Assembly: GCF_040655735.1 (NCBI RefSeq)
Contig: NZ_JBFAKK010000011.1
Coordinates: 186,001-250,000 of the forward strand
Reading direction: 5' to 3'
Origin: Phytomonospora sp040655735
GTDB taxonomy: Bacteria; Actinomycetota; Actinomycetes; Mycobacteriales; Micromonosporaceae
DNA: 64,000 nucleotides
Part shown: piece after piece, positions 32,724-41,336 of the stretch
Layout of the letters: every line of letters starts with the position of its first letter
Position numbering within the stretch: the stretch's first letter is position 1
Position numbers and translations under genes: made by a program
Notes under the pieces: generated by a model
Told to the model about the DNA's origin: nothing
What the model saw: the letters and a program-made list of their open reading frames with translations, nothing else
Database searches by the model: none

Positions 32724-34685
32724 TCACTCCAGCCCGAGCCGGTCGGCGAGGAAGACCAGGTGGTCGGCCTGCAGGTCGCGGGTCCGGCTCGCCGAGCGGG
32801 CGCCGTGTCCGGCCTCCGCCTTGCGCCGCAGCAGGACAGGGCCGGCCGACTCCGGCCGCCGGTACTGGAGTGCGGCGCACATCTTGCGGGCGTGAGCGGG
32901 ATGGACCCGGCTGTCGTTGTCGAAGATCGTGAACAGCGAGTCGGCGTAGACCACGCCCTCGCGCACCCGCGCCAGCGGTGAGATGTCGCGCAGCCAACCG
33001 AACTGCTCGGGGTCCTCGGCGCTGCCGAAGCCGTTGATCCACTGAGAGCCTTCGCCGTGCCGCTCGAAACGGACCATGTCGAGCATCGGCGCCGACATCA
33101 CCGCCGCGGCGAACAGCTCCGGCTCCTGCGTGATCGAGGCCCCGACGGTGATCCCGCCCTTGCTGCCGCCGCTGGCGCCCATCATCGACGAGTCGGTCGC
33201 ACCCGACTCCACCAGCAGCCGGGCGCAGGCGATGAAGTCGTCGACCGGGTTCTGCTGGTGGGCGCGCATCCCTCCGGCGAACCACTCGGCGCCGTACTCG
33301 CCGCCGCCGCGCAGGTTCGTCATCGCGTAGCGCCCACCGGCCAGCACCCACGCCAGTCGAAGCGGCCGGTACTCCGGCGGCCAGGACACGTTCCAGCCGC
33401 CGTAACCCTCCACGATCGTCGGGAGTGGACGGTCGAGCGGCATGTCCGAAGGGGACAGCAGGAACAGCGGAACCCTCGTCCCGTCGGCCGACGTGGCGAA
33501 GAGCTGGTCGACCCGCACGCCCTCGACCGGGTCGAACTCGCCCACCGCGAGGGGCGTGTCCGGCCCGGGCGGAAGCCGCAGCAGCGCCGGCGGGGTGATG
33601 TGGTCGGTGTAGACCAGCCCGCCGCCGATCTCGACTTTTCCCCTGCCCGGCAGGGGAACCGGCCGGGGCTCATCCTCGCCGGCCGGGTCGTGGAGGCTGA
33701 GCTCGCTGACGACGTCGTGGCGGTGGGCGGCCAGGATTCCGTTGTCGGTGAAGGTGTAGGCGTAGAGGATGTCGGCGTCCTCGGCGATGACGTCGTGCCA
33801 CGTCCCGTCCTCGACGACGACCAGGCGCCAGCGTGGCGCGTCTTCGGCGGTGAGCAGGTACAGGCGGCCGTCGGGGCCGAAGCGCGCGTAGGTGAGCACG
33901 TCGCGGCCGGTCTGGACCGTCTCGGCCGCACCGGATTCCAGGTCGATGACGTGCACGTCGGTGCGCAGGTAGGAGCTGTGCTCGGCGGTCACCGCCAGGC
34001 GCCGCCCCGACGGGTCGACCGACAGCTCGTACTCGGCCGCGTCGGCTCCCGAACTGGCCAGCACCAGGGTGTCGGCCTCCCAGTCGGTGCCGACGTCGTG
34101 GTGCCACAGGTCGTAGAGGCGGGGGCCCGAGGTGGGCCGCTGATAGATGAAGGAGGCCGAGTCGGGCAGCCACGCCACGTCGCCGGCCCAGCCGGTCTCC
34201 ATCGGCGGACCGAAGGTCGTGCCGCTCTCGATGTCGAGGACGTGCAGCGAGGAGCGGTCGTCGCCCTCGTCGGAGACCTGGTAGGCCAGCAACAGTCCGT
34301 CGGGGGAGGGGTCGTAGGCGTCGAGGGTGACCGTTGCCCTCGCCGAGAGCTGCGCGGGGTCGAGGATCACCCGTTCGGTGCCGTCGGCTTCGACGAGGAC
34401 GAGCACGGGATGTTCGGCGCCCGGAACCGCCACGGTCAGGAAGGTTCGCTCGCCGGCCGCCTTCGGCACGCCGATCGACGGTCGTTCCAGCGCGGCCAGG
34501 CGGTGCCGCCACGTCTCGTGCCGCTGCGCGAGGGCGCCGAAGAACTCACCGGCCAGCGTGTCCTGCGCCTTCGTCCAGGCGGCGGTCTCGGGGGACTCGT
34601 CCTCCAGCCAGCGGTACGGGTCGGGCACGACCTGGCCGTGGCGTTCCTCCACCGCGTCGCCGCGGCGTGCATCGGGGTAGCGCAT
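32724..34685 (-). CDS. Prolyl oligopeptidase-family serine peptidase (S9A)
   Basis: 653 residues. An N-terminal clamp (YRWLEDESPETAAWTKAQ) and a beta-propeller (about 70-390) precede the alpha/beta-hydrolase domain. The nucleophile elbow is GASGGSKGG (about residue 505), slightly different from the usual GGSNGG; the catalytic Asp is in DNDSRVHP and the His in EAGHGAR near the end. S9A enzymes cut after proline in short peptides. Two ATGs (34688, 34685) lie 4 and 7 bases after TAGAGT, indicating a leaderless or near-leaderless transcript. It is convergent with tricorn, whose products it could process further. Confidence 0.92.
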   Translation of the reverse strand: MRYPDARRGDAVEERHGQVVPDPYRWLEDESPETAAWTKAQDTLAGEFFGALAQRHETWRHRLAALERPSIGVPKAAGERTFLTVAVPGAEHPVLVLVEADGTERVILDPAQLSARATVTLDAYDPSPDGLLLAYQVSDEGDDRSSLHVLDIESGTTFGPPMETGWAGDVAWLPDSASFIYQRPTSGPRLYDLWHHDVGTDWEADTLVLASSGADAAEYELSVDPSGRRLAVTAEHSSYLRTDVHVIDLESGAAETVQTGRDVLTYARFGPDGRLYLLTAEDAPRWRLVVVEDGTWHDVIAEDADILYAYTFTDNGILAAHRHDVVSELSLHDPAGEDEPRPVPLPGRGKVEIGGGLVYTDHITPPALLRLPPGPDTPLAVGEFDPVEGVRVDQLFATSADGTRVPLFLLSPSDMPLDRPLPTIVEGYGGWNVSWPPEYRPLRLAWVLAGGRYAMTNLRGGGEYGAEWFAGGMRAHQQNPVDDFIACARLLVESGATDSSMMGASGGSKGGITVGASITQEPELFAAAVMSAPMLDMVRFERHGEGSQWINGFGSAEDPEQFGWLRDISPLARVREGVVYADSLFTIFDNDSRVHPAHARKMCAALQYRRPESAGPVLLRRKAEAGHGARSASRTRDLQADHLVFLADRLGLE

Positions 34686-34692
34686 CATCCAG

Positions 34693-34698
34693 ACTCTA
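34693..34698 (-). promoter_or_regulatory. -10 element of a probable leaderless promoter (prolyl oligopeptidase)
   Basis: TAGAGT on the minus strand, 4 bases before the first ATG and 7 bases before the second. Confidence 0.4.
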
Positions 34699-34788
34699 GC
34701 GAGCAACGGGGAGCCGCGGCGCACGTCGAGCCTGCCCCGGACAAGGCGAAGTGGCCGCGAAGGTCGCCCCCGCGAGTGATCATGGGTC

Positions 34789-36246
34789 ATGCGGATCCTC
34801 GTCACGGGCGCCACCGGCTACGTGGGCGGACGGCTCGTGCCGCTCCTGCTCGACCAGGGCCACGACGTCCGGTGCCTCACTCGTTCACCCGACCGCCTGC
34901 GCGACATCCCGTGGTCGCCGCGGGTCGAGGTCGCCGTCGGCGACGTCGCCACCGGTAAGGGCATCGCCGAGGCCCTGGACGGGATCGAGGTGGTCTACTA
35001 CCTCGTCCACGCCCTCGGCAGGCGCGACTTCGCCCGGGTCGACCGCCGCTCGGCGCGCAACCTCGCCGAGGCGGCCGAAAAGGCCGGCGTGACCCGCGTG
35101 GTCTACCTCGGCGGTCCCGTCGTGCACGGCCCGGACGTCTCGGCGCACCTGCGTTCGCGCGGCGAGGTCGCCGAGATCTTCCTGAACGCGGAGGTGCCCG
35201 CCACCGTCCTGCGGGCGGCGGTGATCATCGGCTCGGGCTCGGCCTCCTTCGAGATGCTGCGGCACCTCACCGAGCGCCTGCCGGTCATGGTGACACCGCG
35301 ATGGGTCAGCAACAGGGTCCAGCCGATCGCCATCCGCGACGTCCTGCACTATCTGGCCGCCGCGCCCGGGGCGTTCCCGGCCGAGGTGAACCGGGGCTTC
35401 GACATCGCCGGGCCCGACGTGCTCACCTACGCCCAGATGATGCAGCGCTACGCGCGTGTCGCCGGCCTGCCGCCGCGCGTCCTGCTCCCGGTTCGCGCCC
35501 TGTCACCCTGGCTGTCCTCGCACTGGGTGGGGCTGGTGACACCGGTCCCGAACGCGATCGCCCGGCCACTGGTCGGCAGTCTCGTCCACGAGGCGGTCGC
35601 CTCCGAGCACGACATCGCCGATTACGTCCCCGACCCTCCCGGCGGTCTCACCGGCTTCGACACCGCCGTGCGCCTGGCATTGCGCCGGATCGCCGAGTCG
35701 ACCGTGGAGACCAGCTGGGCCAACGCCTCCGTCCTCGGTGCTCCCGCCGAGCCGCTGCCCACCGACCCCTCCTGGTCGGGCCGCTCGGTGTACACCGATG
35801 TCCGCAGGCGTGCGGTGAACGCCTCGCCGGAGGCCCTGTGGGACGTCATCGAGTCCGTCGGCGGCGAACGCGGCTGGTACTCCTTCCCGCTGGCCTGGGC
35901 CGTGCGGGGCTGGCTTGACCGGGCCGTCGGCGGTGTCGGGCTGCGCAGGGGCCGCAGGGACCCCCGCCGCCTGCGCCTGGGGGAGGCGCTCGACTTCTGG
36001 CGGGTCGAGGAGATCGTGCCCGGCGAACTGCTCCGGCTGCGCGCCGAGATGCGCCTGCCCGGCCGCGCGTGGCTGGAGATGCGCGTGCGGCCGCATCGCG
36101 ACGGCAGCCTCTACGAGCAGCGCGCGGTGTTCCTGCCCAAAGGCCTCGCCGGGCACGCGTACTGGGCCTCGGTGGTTCCTTTCCACGCGGTCGTCTTCGG
36201 CGGCATGGCCCGCAACATCGGCCGGGCCGCCGAGCGGGCGAAATGA
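34789..36246 (+). CDS. SDR-family NAD(P)-binding protein fused to DUF2867
   Basis: 485 residues. The N-terminal half is an atypical SDR with MRILVTGATGYVGGRL and ATVLRAAVIIGSGSASFEMLRHL. The C-terminal half (about 340-480) is a DUF2867 domain (DVIESVGGERGWYSFPLAWAVRGWLDRAVGG, LGEALDFWRVEEIVPGELLRLRAEMRLPGRAWLEM). This two-domain form is common in actinobacteria and cyanobacteria, where it is annotated as a nucleoside-diphosphate-sugar epimerase-like protein of unknown substrate. The DUF2867 part resembles START/SRPBCC-type lipid-binding folds. It precedes the Asp23 operon by 87 bases. Confidence 0.85.
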   Translation: MRILVTGATGYVGGRLVPLLLDQGHDVRCLTRSPDRLRDIPWSPRVEVAVGDVATGKGIAEALDGIEVVYYLVHALGRRDFARVDRRSARNLAEAAEKAGVTRVVYLGGPVVHGPDVSAHLRSRGEVAEIFLNAEVPATVLRAAVIIGSGSASFEMLRHLTERLPVMVTPRWVSNRVQPIAIRDVLHYLAAAPGAFPAEVNRGFDIAGPDVLTYAQMMQRYARVAGLPPRVLLPVRALSPWLSSHWVGLVTPVPNAIARPLVGSLVHEAVASEHDIADYVPDPPGGLTGFDTAVRLALRRIAESTVETSWANASVLGAPAEPLPTDPSWSGRSVYTDVRRRAVNASPEALWDVIESVGGERGWYSFPLAWAVRGWLDRAVGGVGLRRGRRDPRRLRLGEALDFWRVEEIVPGELLRLRAEMRLPGRAWLEMRVRPHRDGSLYEQRAVFLPKGLAGHAYWASVVPFHAVVFGGMARNIGRAAERAK

Positions 36247-36333
36247 CCGTTGTGCGTGAAAGGTCGGGTTGATATGGATAATCTGTCCGGGATCGACCCG
36301 CCGGTTCCGACGCAAGACAAAGGGAGGCTTTCG

Positions 36334-36528
36334 ATGTCTCAGCAGCAGTTCGGCTTCTTGGCGGGCTTCCTGTTCGTCGGCCTGTGGGCCGTGGCGGGCA
36401 TCGGGCCCGCGATCGGCGCCCTCATCGTCGGGGCCATCGGGTTCTTCATCGGCCGGGTCCTCGACGGGAACGTCGACGTCGCCGACCTGGTCGGCAGGTT
36501 CACTCCCAGCGGCACCAAGTCGCGCTGA
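36334..36528 (+). CDS. DUF2273-like small membrane protein of the Asp23 operon
   Basis: 64 residues from the ATG at 36334, preceded by AAAGGGAGG. Two TM segments (FGFLAGFLFVGLWAVAGI and AIGALIVGAIGFFIGRVL) and a short polar tail. This matches the DUF2273 proteins encoded in alkaline-shock (Asp23/Gls24) operons. It probably helps anchor the Asp23 proteins. First gene of the five-gene unit; TAATCT about 50 bases upstream is a possible -10 element. Confidence 0.8.
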   Translation: MSQQQFGFLAGFLFVGLWAVAGIGPAIGALIVGAIGFFIGRVLDGNVDVADLVGRFTPSGTKSR

Positions 36529-36554
36529 CGATCCACTACGCAAGGAGGCAGACC

Positions 36555-37061
36555 ATGGCGGACACCGCTACGAACACGCCCACCCGCGAAGACGCCAAGC
36601 GCGATATCTCGCCGCCGAAACCCGGCCCGAAGCGCCCGCCGTCGACCGGCCTGGCACGTACCCAGATGGAGACCGAGCACGGCAAGACCCGCATCGCCGA
36701 CGGAGTCGTCGAGAAGATCGCCGGGCTCGCCGCCCGCGAGATCCCCGGCGTGCACTCCATGGGCGCGGGCATGTCGCGCCGCATGGGCCAGCTGCGCTCC
36801 ATGGTCCCCGGCAGCACCGGTGAGTCGCTCGGCCAGGGCGTCGCCGTCGAGGTGGGTGAACTCGAAGCGGCCGTCGACCTCGACATCGTCACCTGGTACG
36901 GGCAGAGCATCGTCGACGTCACCGACGCCGTGCGCGGCAACGTCATCGACCGCGTCGAGGAGATGACCGGCCTCAAGGTCGTCGAGGTCAACATCAACGT
37001 CGATGACGTGTTCGTCGAAGGCGACGACGAGGACAAGGACAAGGAGCCGCGGGTCCAGTGA
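36555..37061 (+). CDS. Asp23/Gls24-family envelope stress protein
   Basis: 168 residues, ATG with AAGGAGG upstream. After a disordered Pro/Lys-rich N-terminus comes an Asp23 domain (RIADGVVEKIAGLAAREIPGV, VAVEVGELEAAVDLDIVTWYG, VIDRVEEMTGLKVVEVNINVDDV) and a strongly acidic tail (GDDEDKDKE). Asp23 proteins lie under the membrane, tethered by AmaP, and are linked to envelope stress and alkaline shock. Overlaps the next gene by GTGA. Confidence 0.92.
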   Translation: MADTATNTPTREDAKRDISPPKPGPKRPPSTGLARTQMETEHGKTRIADGVVEKIAGLAAREIPGVHSMGAGMSRRMGQLRSMVPGSTGESLGQGVAVEVGELEAAVDLDIVTWYGQSIVDVTDAVRGNVIDRVEEMTGLKVVEVNINVDDVFVEGDDEDKDKEPRVQ

Positions 37062-37381
37062 CGCACGCCCATGACCGTGGAGCCTTCGCCAAGGAACTCC
37101 ACGACGCAGTCGTGAAAGTCCCGGGCGTCACCAGGCTGGTGTCCACCTCGGCCGTCGAGGTCGCCACGCACTTCGCGGGCGGCCGCGTCGCCGGACTGCG
37201 CCTCGCCGGGGACGTCGTCGAAGTACACGTCGCCGTCGACCGCGTCCCGGTCGAACCTGTCGCCGAGAAGGTCCGTGAGGTCGTCGCCGGTCGCCTGGCG
37301 GCCGAGAACGACGACCGGCCGGTCACGGTCACCGTCGCCGACCTGGACCTGGCGAACCTGCCGCTGCCCAAGAGGAGGTGA
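37058..37381 (+). CDS. Second, short Asp23-like protein
   Basis: 107 residues, GTG start overlapping the upstream stop. It shows a reduced Asp23-type fold: HDAVVKVPGVTRLV, VEVHVAVDRVPVEPVAEKVREVV, VTVTVADLDLANLP. The N-terminal helix present in the larger paralogue is shorter. It probably interacts with the main Asp23 protein. I infer the function from the operon rather than from a unique motif. Confidence 0.8.
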   Translation: MTHAHDRGAFAKELHDAVVKVPGVTRLVSTSAVEVATHFAGGRVAGLRLAGDVVEVHVAVDRVPVEPVAEKVREVVAGRLAAENDDRPVTVTVADLDLANLPLPKRR

Positions 37382-37385
37382 CCCG

Positions 37386-37898
37386 ATGCGCGTGACGAAC
37401 CGGCTGGTGGCCATCCTGCTCGCTCTGGCGCTCATGGCCGGCGGACTGCTCGTCACCGTCGAGGGAATCATGGTGGCCGCCGGGCGCGAACCGCTGCTGG
37501 TCCCGTTGAACAGCTGGTACGACACGCTCACCTCGATCACCTTCGCCGACCGCATGGTGCTCGCCATCGCGATCGCGGTCGGCGTTCTCGGCCTGCTGGT
37601 ACTCGTCTCCCAGCTGCGCCCGTGGCGGCCCGAGCGGCTGCCGGTCGAAGGCGCCGAGGGCTGGTTCGTGCGCCGGCGCTCGGCCGAACTCGGCGTCGCC
37701 GGAGCCGTCGACGGCCTGCCGGGCGTCAGCGGAGCGCGCGCCAGGCTCGGCAAGGGCTGGCGCGTCGACCTGCGCGCCTCGGGCGACCCCGCAACGCGCG
37801 GCGACGTCGAGGAGACCGTCCGCGCCGAACTGGAGCGGATGTCGGCGCCCGCCGGCCGGGTGAAGGTCCGCATGACACGCCCGAGGCGGGTCTCGTGA
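37386..37898 (+). CDS. DUF6286-type membrane protein of the Asp23 operon
   Basis: 170 residues with two TM helices in the first 75 residues (LVAILLALALMAGGLLVTVEGI; VLAIAIAVGVLGLLVLVSQL) and a cytoplasmic C-terminal domain (RRRSAELGVAGAVDGLPGVSGARARLGKGWRVDLRA ... VRAELERM) with Asp23-like strand-helix order. Proteins of this kind are a standard part of actinobacterial Asp23 operons. The start ATG is 4 bases after the upstream stop, with GGAGGTGA as ribosome site. Confidence 0.8.
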   Translation: MRVTNRLVAILLALALMAGGLLVTVEGIMVAAGREPLLVPLNSWYDTLTSITFADRMVLAIAIAVGVLGLLVLVSQLRPWRPERLPVEGAEGWFVRRRSAELGVAGAVDGLPGVSGARARLGKGWRVDLRASGDPATRGDVEETVRAELERMSAPAGRVKVRMTRPRRVS

Positions 37899-37914
37899 AC
37901 AAGGAGGGGCAGCG

Positions 37915-38577
37915 GTGACCGACACCGGGAACAGGGTCCTGTGGACGATCGTGGGAGTCGTTCTGACCGCCGTGGGAGTGGGCGGCGTGCTCGTCCACTT
38001 CGGCGTGTTCCCGAACTTCTCGGCCGACACGCCGGTCCTGGGCCCCGAGGTCCTCGACCTGTGGCGGCGCGGCGGCTCCTGGAGCCTGCCGGTCGTCATC
38101 GCCGCCGGCGTGATCGTCGCCCTGATCGGCCTGCTGCTCCTGCGCGGCCAGCTGCGCAAGCGCGGCGAGTCGGGCATGGGCGACCTGGAGTTCGAGCGGA
38201 CCCCCGAGACCGCGATCGTGCCGATCGAACCCACCGACTACGTCGCCCTCGACGTCAAAGGCGGCGGCACCGCCACCGCCGTGGCCTCCCCGCGCGTCGG
38301 CCGCACACGGGTCCGCTCGGGCGGCATGACGCACGCGCTGCAACGCGACCTCGCCACCGGTGCCGCCGTGACCAAGGCGGCCGTCGCGCTCACCGGCGAC
38401 GCGCCGGACCCCGTCGCCTGGATCAGGCTCGACCTCAAGCCCCAGGCCACCGTCGCCGACGCGCGCGAGCAGGTCGGCGAGGTTCTCGACCGCTTCGGCG
38501 AGACCACCGGCTTTCGGCCCGCCCGCCTCGACGTGACCGTGCGGCCCGCCGGCGGACCCGACCGCCGGGTCCACTGA
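37915..38577 (+). CDS. amaP: AmaP-like membrane anchor of the Asp23 complex
   Basis: 220 residues, GTG start with AAGGAGG upstream. Two TM helices (TIVGVVLTAVGVGGVLVHFGV and LPVVIAAGVIVALIGLLLL) flank a short extracytoplasmic loop, followed by a soluble domain of AmaP type (LDLKPQATVADAREQVGEVLDRFGETTGFRPARLDVTVRP). AmaP holds Asp23 at the membrane in staphylococci. Last gene of the operon; the convergent fucosidase ends 8 bases away with no clear terminator. Confidence 0.8.
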   Translation: MTDTGNRVLWTIVGVVLTAVGVGGVLVHFGVFPNFSADTPVLGPEVLDLWRRGGSWSLPVVIAAGVIVALIGLLLLRGQLRKRGESGMGDLEFERTPETAIVPIEPTDYVALDVKGGGTATAVASPRVGRTRVRSGGMTHALQRDLATGAAVTKAAVALTGDAPDPVAWIRLDLKPQATVADAREQVGEVLDRFGETTGFRPARLDVTVRPAGGPDRRVH

Positions 38578-38585
38578 CCCGGCGC

Positions 38586-39836
38586 TCACATCAGCTTTCC
38601 GTCCAGCCTCTCCGGCTGCTCCTCCGGCTCCTCGGCCCGCTCGACACCGGTCAGGTGCACCGCGACCGACTCCAGCCGCCCGCCGCCGAGGCGGATCCGC
38701 AGCTCGCTCGCACGGGCCGGTCCGACCGCGTGCATCCGGCGCACACCGACCGTCCCGCCGGCCGCGAGCTCGGTTCCGTCGGCGAGGACCGCGTGCGAGG
38801 TGATCGCCTGCCCCTCGGCCAGGTCTTCGCGCAGCTCGACGTGGTCGAAGACGAGCTCACGGCCGAAGCGGGCGACGACCTCGCCGTCGGCGACGTCGAG
38901 CACGGCCTCGGCCGGCGCCCCGAAACGGCGGCCGAGTTCGGCCCCGAACTCGGCGAGACGAGCGGCGTCGGCGTCGTCGAACAGCCCTCGCCGGTCCGGC
39001 GCCACGTTCAGCAGCAGCCCCGCGCCGAGCCCGACCGAGCGGTAGTGGATCGCCATCAGGTGCCGCAGGCTCTTGAGGGTGTGGGCGTCGTCGGGCTGCC
39101 AGAACCAGTTCTGCCGGATCGGGACGTCGCACTCCGGCGGCAGGTAGGCCGTCGCGCCGAGGGTGTCCACCTCGCCGGTGAACATCGACTTCTCGGTGTG
39201 CGCCACGGCGTACACGCACGGGTCGGCGGCCAGCCCGTCCTCGTTGCCGACCCAGCGGATCGTCGGCCGGCCCATGTTGAACACCATCGCGCCCGGCTGA
39301 TGGGTCGCCACGACGTCCATGAACCGGTCCCAGTCGTAGGTGCGGCCCTCCGAGCCGGCGCCGTCGAACCAGATCTCGAAGAGCTCGCCGTAGCCGGTGC
39401 ACAGCTCGGTGAGCTGCCGGACGTAGAAGTCGTCGTAGGCGGCGGGGTCGGCGTAGCAGTCGGCGTTGCGGTCCCAGGGGGACAGGTAGACGCCGAAGCC
39501 GATGCCGGCCGCGCGGCACGCCTCGGCGACCTCGCCGACCACGTCGCCGCGGCCGTCGCGCCACGGCGAGGAGCGCACGGAGTAGCCGGTCGTCTCGGTC
39601 GGCCACAGGCAGAAGCCGTCGTGGTGCTTGGCCGTCAAGACCAGGTACTCCGCCCCCGCGCCGGCCGCCGCGTCGGCCCACCGGCGCGCGTCGAGGTCGC
39701 TCGGATCGAAGGAGGCGGCCGGGAGGGTCCCGTCGCTCCATTCCTTGGCGTGGAAGGTGTTGACGCCGAAGTGGCAGAAGAGGCCGAAACCGGCGCGCTG
39801 CCAGGCCAGTTGCCGCGGGGTGGGGACGATGCTCAT
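38586..39836 (-). CDS. Alpha-L-fucosidase (GH29), cytoplasmic
   Basis: 416 residues with no signal peptide. GH29 features: QRAGFGLFCHFGVNTF at the N-terminus, EYLVLTAKHHDGFCLWPT, and FEIWFDGAG with the nucleophile Asp158. A compact C-terminal beta domain follows. It removes alpha-L-fucose from oligosaccharides inside the cell, so fucosylated sugars must be imported. The position of the acid/base residue is variable in GH29 and cannot be assigned here. It lies directly downstream of the type VII toxin-like gene on the same strand, but no functional link is apparent. Confidence 0.88.
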   Translation of the reverse strand: MSIVPTPRQLAWQRAGFGLFCHFGVNTFHAKEWSDGTLPAASFDPSDLDARRWADAAAGAGAEYLVLTAKHHDGFCLWPTETTGYSVRSSPWRDGRGDVVGEVAEACRAAGIGFGVYLSPWDRNADCYADPAAYDDFYVRQLTELCTGYGELFEIWFDGAGSEGRTYDWDRFMDVVATHQPGAMVFNMGRPTIRWVGNEDGLAADPCVYAVAHTEKSMFTGEVDTLGATAYLPPECDVPIRQNWFWQPDDAHTLKSLRHLMAIHYRSVGLGAGLLLNVAPDRRGLFDDADAARLAEFGAELGRRFGAPAEAVLDVADGEVVARFGRELVFDHVELREDLAEGQAITSHAVLADGTELAAGGTVGVRRMHAVGPARASELRIRLGGGRLESVAVHLTGVERAEEPEEQPERLDGKLM

Positions 39837-39880
39837 GATCGACGGAGACTACTACGGGCGGCGCCCGCCCGGAAGTGCCG

Positions 39881-40957
39881 CTACTCGATCACCAGGAACC
39901 TTCCCGGATCCTTGCCCGCCGCCTCGTTGGCCAGCCGCTGCGCCGCCGTGGCCGCCTCGAACTTCGGCCACGCGTCGATGACGGTCTGGCGCACCAGCGC
40001 GGGCGTGATCTGGTCGGGCGGATAGCGGTTGTAGAGGTCGTAGCCGAGCCGGATGGCCACGTCGTCGGCGGCGTCGATCTGCCCGCCGGTGCCCGGCAGC
40101 CAGGTCGCGTTGGCCGAGTCGAGGAGCCCTTGCTCGCTGAAACCGGCGTGCCTGCCCACATAGCCGTAGTGGATGTTGGACCACACGTCGTAGCGCAGGC
40201 CCGCGTTCTTCTCGTCGACCCACGAGTACAGCGAGTTCAGGTCGCCGGTGTCCATGCCCCACTTCTGCGCGATCTGCCACTTGTGGTCCCAGGGATGCCC
40301 GGTGGCGACCATGTCCCAGAACTTCGCGTGCGCGACGACCGGGATGACCGCCCGGTTCCAGTACTTGATGTCGGCCGCCTCCGGGCTCAGCGCGTTGCGG
40401 CGCATCTCGTCGGCGATGTAGGCGGCGATCTCGTCGAACTGGTCGGGATCGAGCCGCTGCGGCCGGACCTCGCCGGGAGCGGTCGGCAGCACGACCGACG
40501 ACAACTCCGCCGACAGCCGCGTGTCGGCCTGCCGGGCCAGTTCCAGTGCCCGGCGCACCGCGCCCTGCGCCATCGCGAGCATCCCGTTGCCGAAAGGCAC
40601 CGGCCGCACCGGGACGAGCGTCCCGGAGTCCTCGACGCGGTACCCGGCCTTGGCCGCCCAGTGTTCGCCCTCCTCGGCGAAGCGCTGCGCGTGCCGGACG
40701 GTGACGGTGAAGCTCGACAGGGCCGAGGCGATCATCCGGTAGGCGTGCGAGGCCTGGTTGTAGTCGTTGGCGCGGTTGGCGACGGCGGTCGCCGCGGCGG
40801 TGGCGTCCTCGCCCTCCCACGCCGCCGGTATGCCCTTGTGCGCGCTCTCGATGTGGTCGGTGTAGCCGCGGATCTCGGCCGACAGCTTCAGCGCGACCTC
40901 CGCACGCTGGTCGATGCCGGCCACGTCGGTGCGGCGTAACTGCGTCCAGGTCACCAT
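39881..40957 (-). CDS. Type VII secretion-type protein with C-terminal toxin-44-like domain
   Basis: 358 residues. The N-terminal 120 residues form a helical hairpin with a W-E-G turn (AAWEGEDATAA, Trp47-Gly49), the WXG100/LXG-type export module. The C-terminal part has AKFWDMVATGHPWDHKW, YSWVDEKNAGLRYDVW, SNIHYGYVGRHAGFSEQGLL and LGYDLYNRYPPDQITPALV. I recognise this as the polymorphic toxin type 44 domain, a predicted nuclease toxin. It is encoded 10 bases after an EspC-like gene, the usual targeting partner. No immunity gene follows. Family assignment of the C-terminus is from memory of the motif, not from a search. Confidence 0.75.
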   Translation of the reverse strand: MVTWTQLRRTDVAGIDQRAEVALKLSAEIRGYTDHIESAHKGIPAAWEGEDATAAATAVANRANDYNQASHAYRMIASALSSFTVTVRHAQRFAEEGEHWAAKAGYRVEDSGTLVPVRPVPFGNGMLAMAQGAVRRALELARQADTRLSAELSSVVLPTAPGEVRPQRLDPDQFDEIAAYIADEMRRNALSPEAADIKYWNRAVIPVVAHAKFWDMVATGHPWDHKWQIAQKWGMDTGDLNSLYSWVDEKNAGLRYDVWSNIHYGYVGRHAGFSEQGLLDSANATWLPGTGGQIDAADDVAIRLGYDLYNRYPPDQITPALVRQTVIDAWPKFEAATAAQRLANEAAGKDPGRFLVIE

Positions 40958-40967
40958 GGGGGCCGCC

Positions 40968-41273
40968 CTAGTCCTTGAGGGTGTTGAGGTGGCGGAGGAA
41001 GCGCTCGCGCTCGGCTTGGTCGTTCGCGGTGTGGTTGGCCGCGGCGGTCTCCATGGCCCCGGCGAGGGCGGTGGTGCGCGGATGCAGGCCGCGCAGCTGG
41101 GTGCCGAGCTGCGAGCTGATCCGCTGGAGTTCGGCCGCCGCGGAGTAGCCGTTCATCCCCGAGTGCGCCGACTCGACTTGAGGGCTCCGGCCGCGCGCGG
41201 CCGACTCGATGTCGTCGGCGGCGTCGCGGACCCGCCTGGCGAGCTGCCGGACCTTCTGCGGGTCGATTCTCAT
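40968..41273 (-). CDS. EspC-like type VII secretion target protein
   Basis: 101 residues, all helical: MRIDPQKVRQLARRVRDAADDIESAA at the start, then LQRISSQLGTQLRGLH. This matches the small ESX secretion-associated proteins (EspC/DUF2580 type), which form helical hairpins and act as export partners. It begins 8 bases after a TACCCT -10 element and is cotranscribed with the toxin-44-like gene. No ESX core component lies in the window. Confidence 0.8.
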   Translation of the reverse strand: MRIDPQKVRQLARRVRDAADDIESAARGRSPQVESAHSGMNGYSAAAELQRISSQLGTQLRGLHPRTTALAGAMETAAANHTANDQAERERFLRHLNTLKD

Positions 41274-41281
41274 GAGTGACG

Positions 41282-41311
41282 AGGGTAGTGCAATCAGTAC
41301 TCAGTGGACAA
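41282..41311 (-). promoter_or_regulatory. Promoter TTGTCC-N18-TACCCT of the type VII pair
   Basis: -35 at 41306-41311 and -10 at 41282-41287 on the minus strand, 8 bases before the ATG at 41273. Confidence 0.55.
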
Positions 41312-41336
41312 TCCCCAGTGGACCGTGATGGAACGG

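Noticed and set aside
36250..36333. Longer start of the DUF2273-like gene
   Set aside because: The ATG at 36334 has an excellent ribosome site, and the upstream residues do not belong to the membrane protein.
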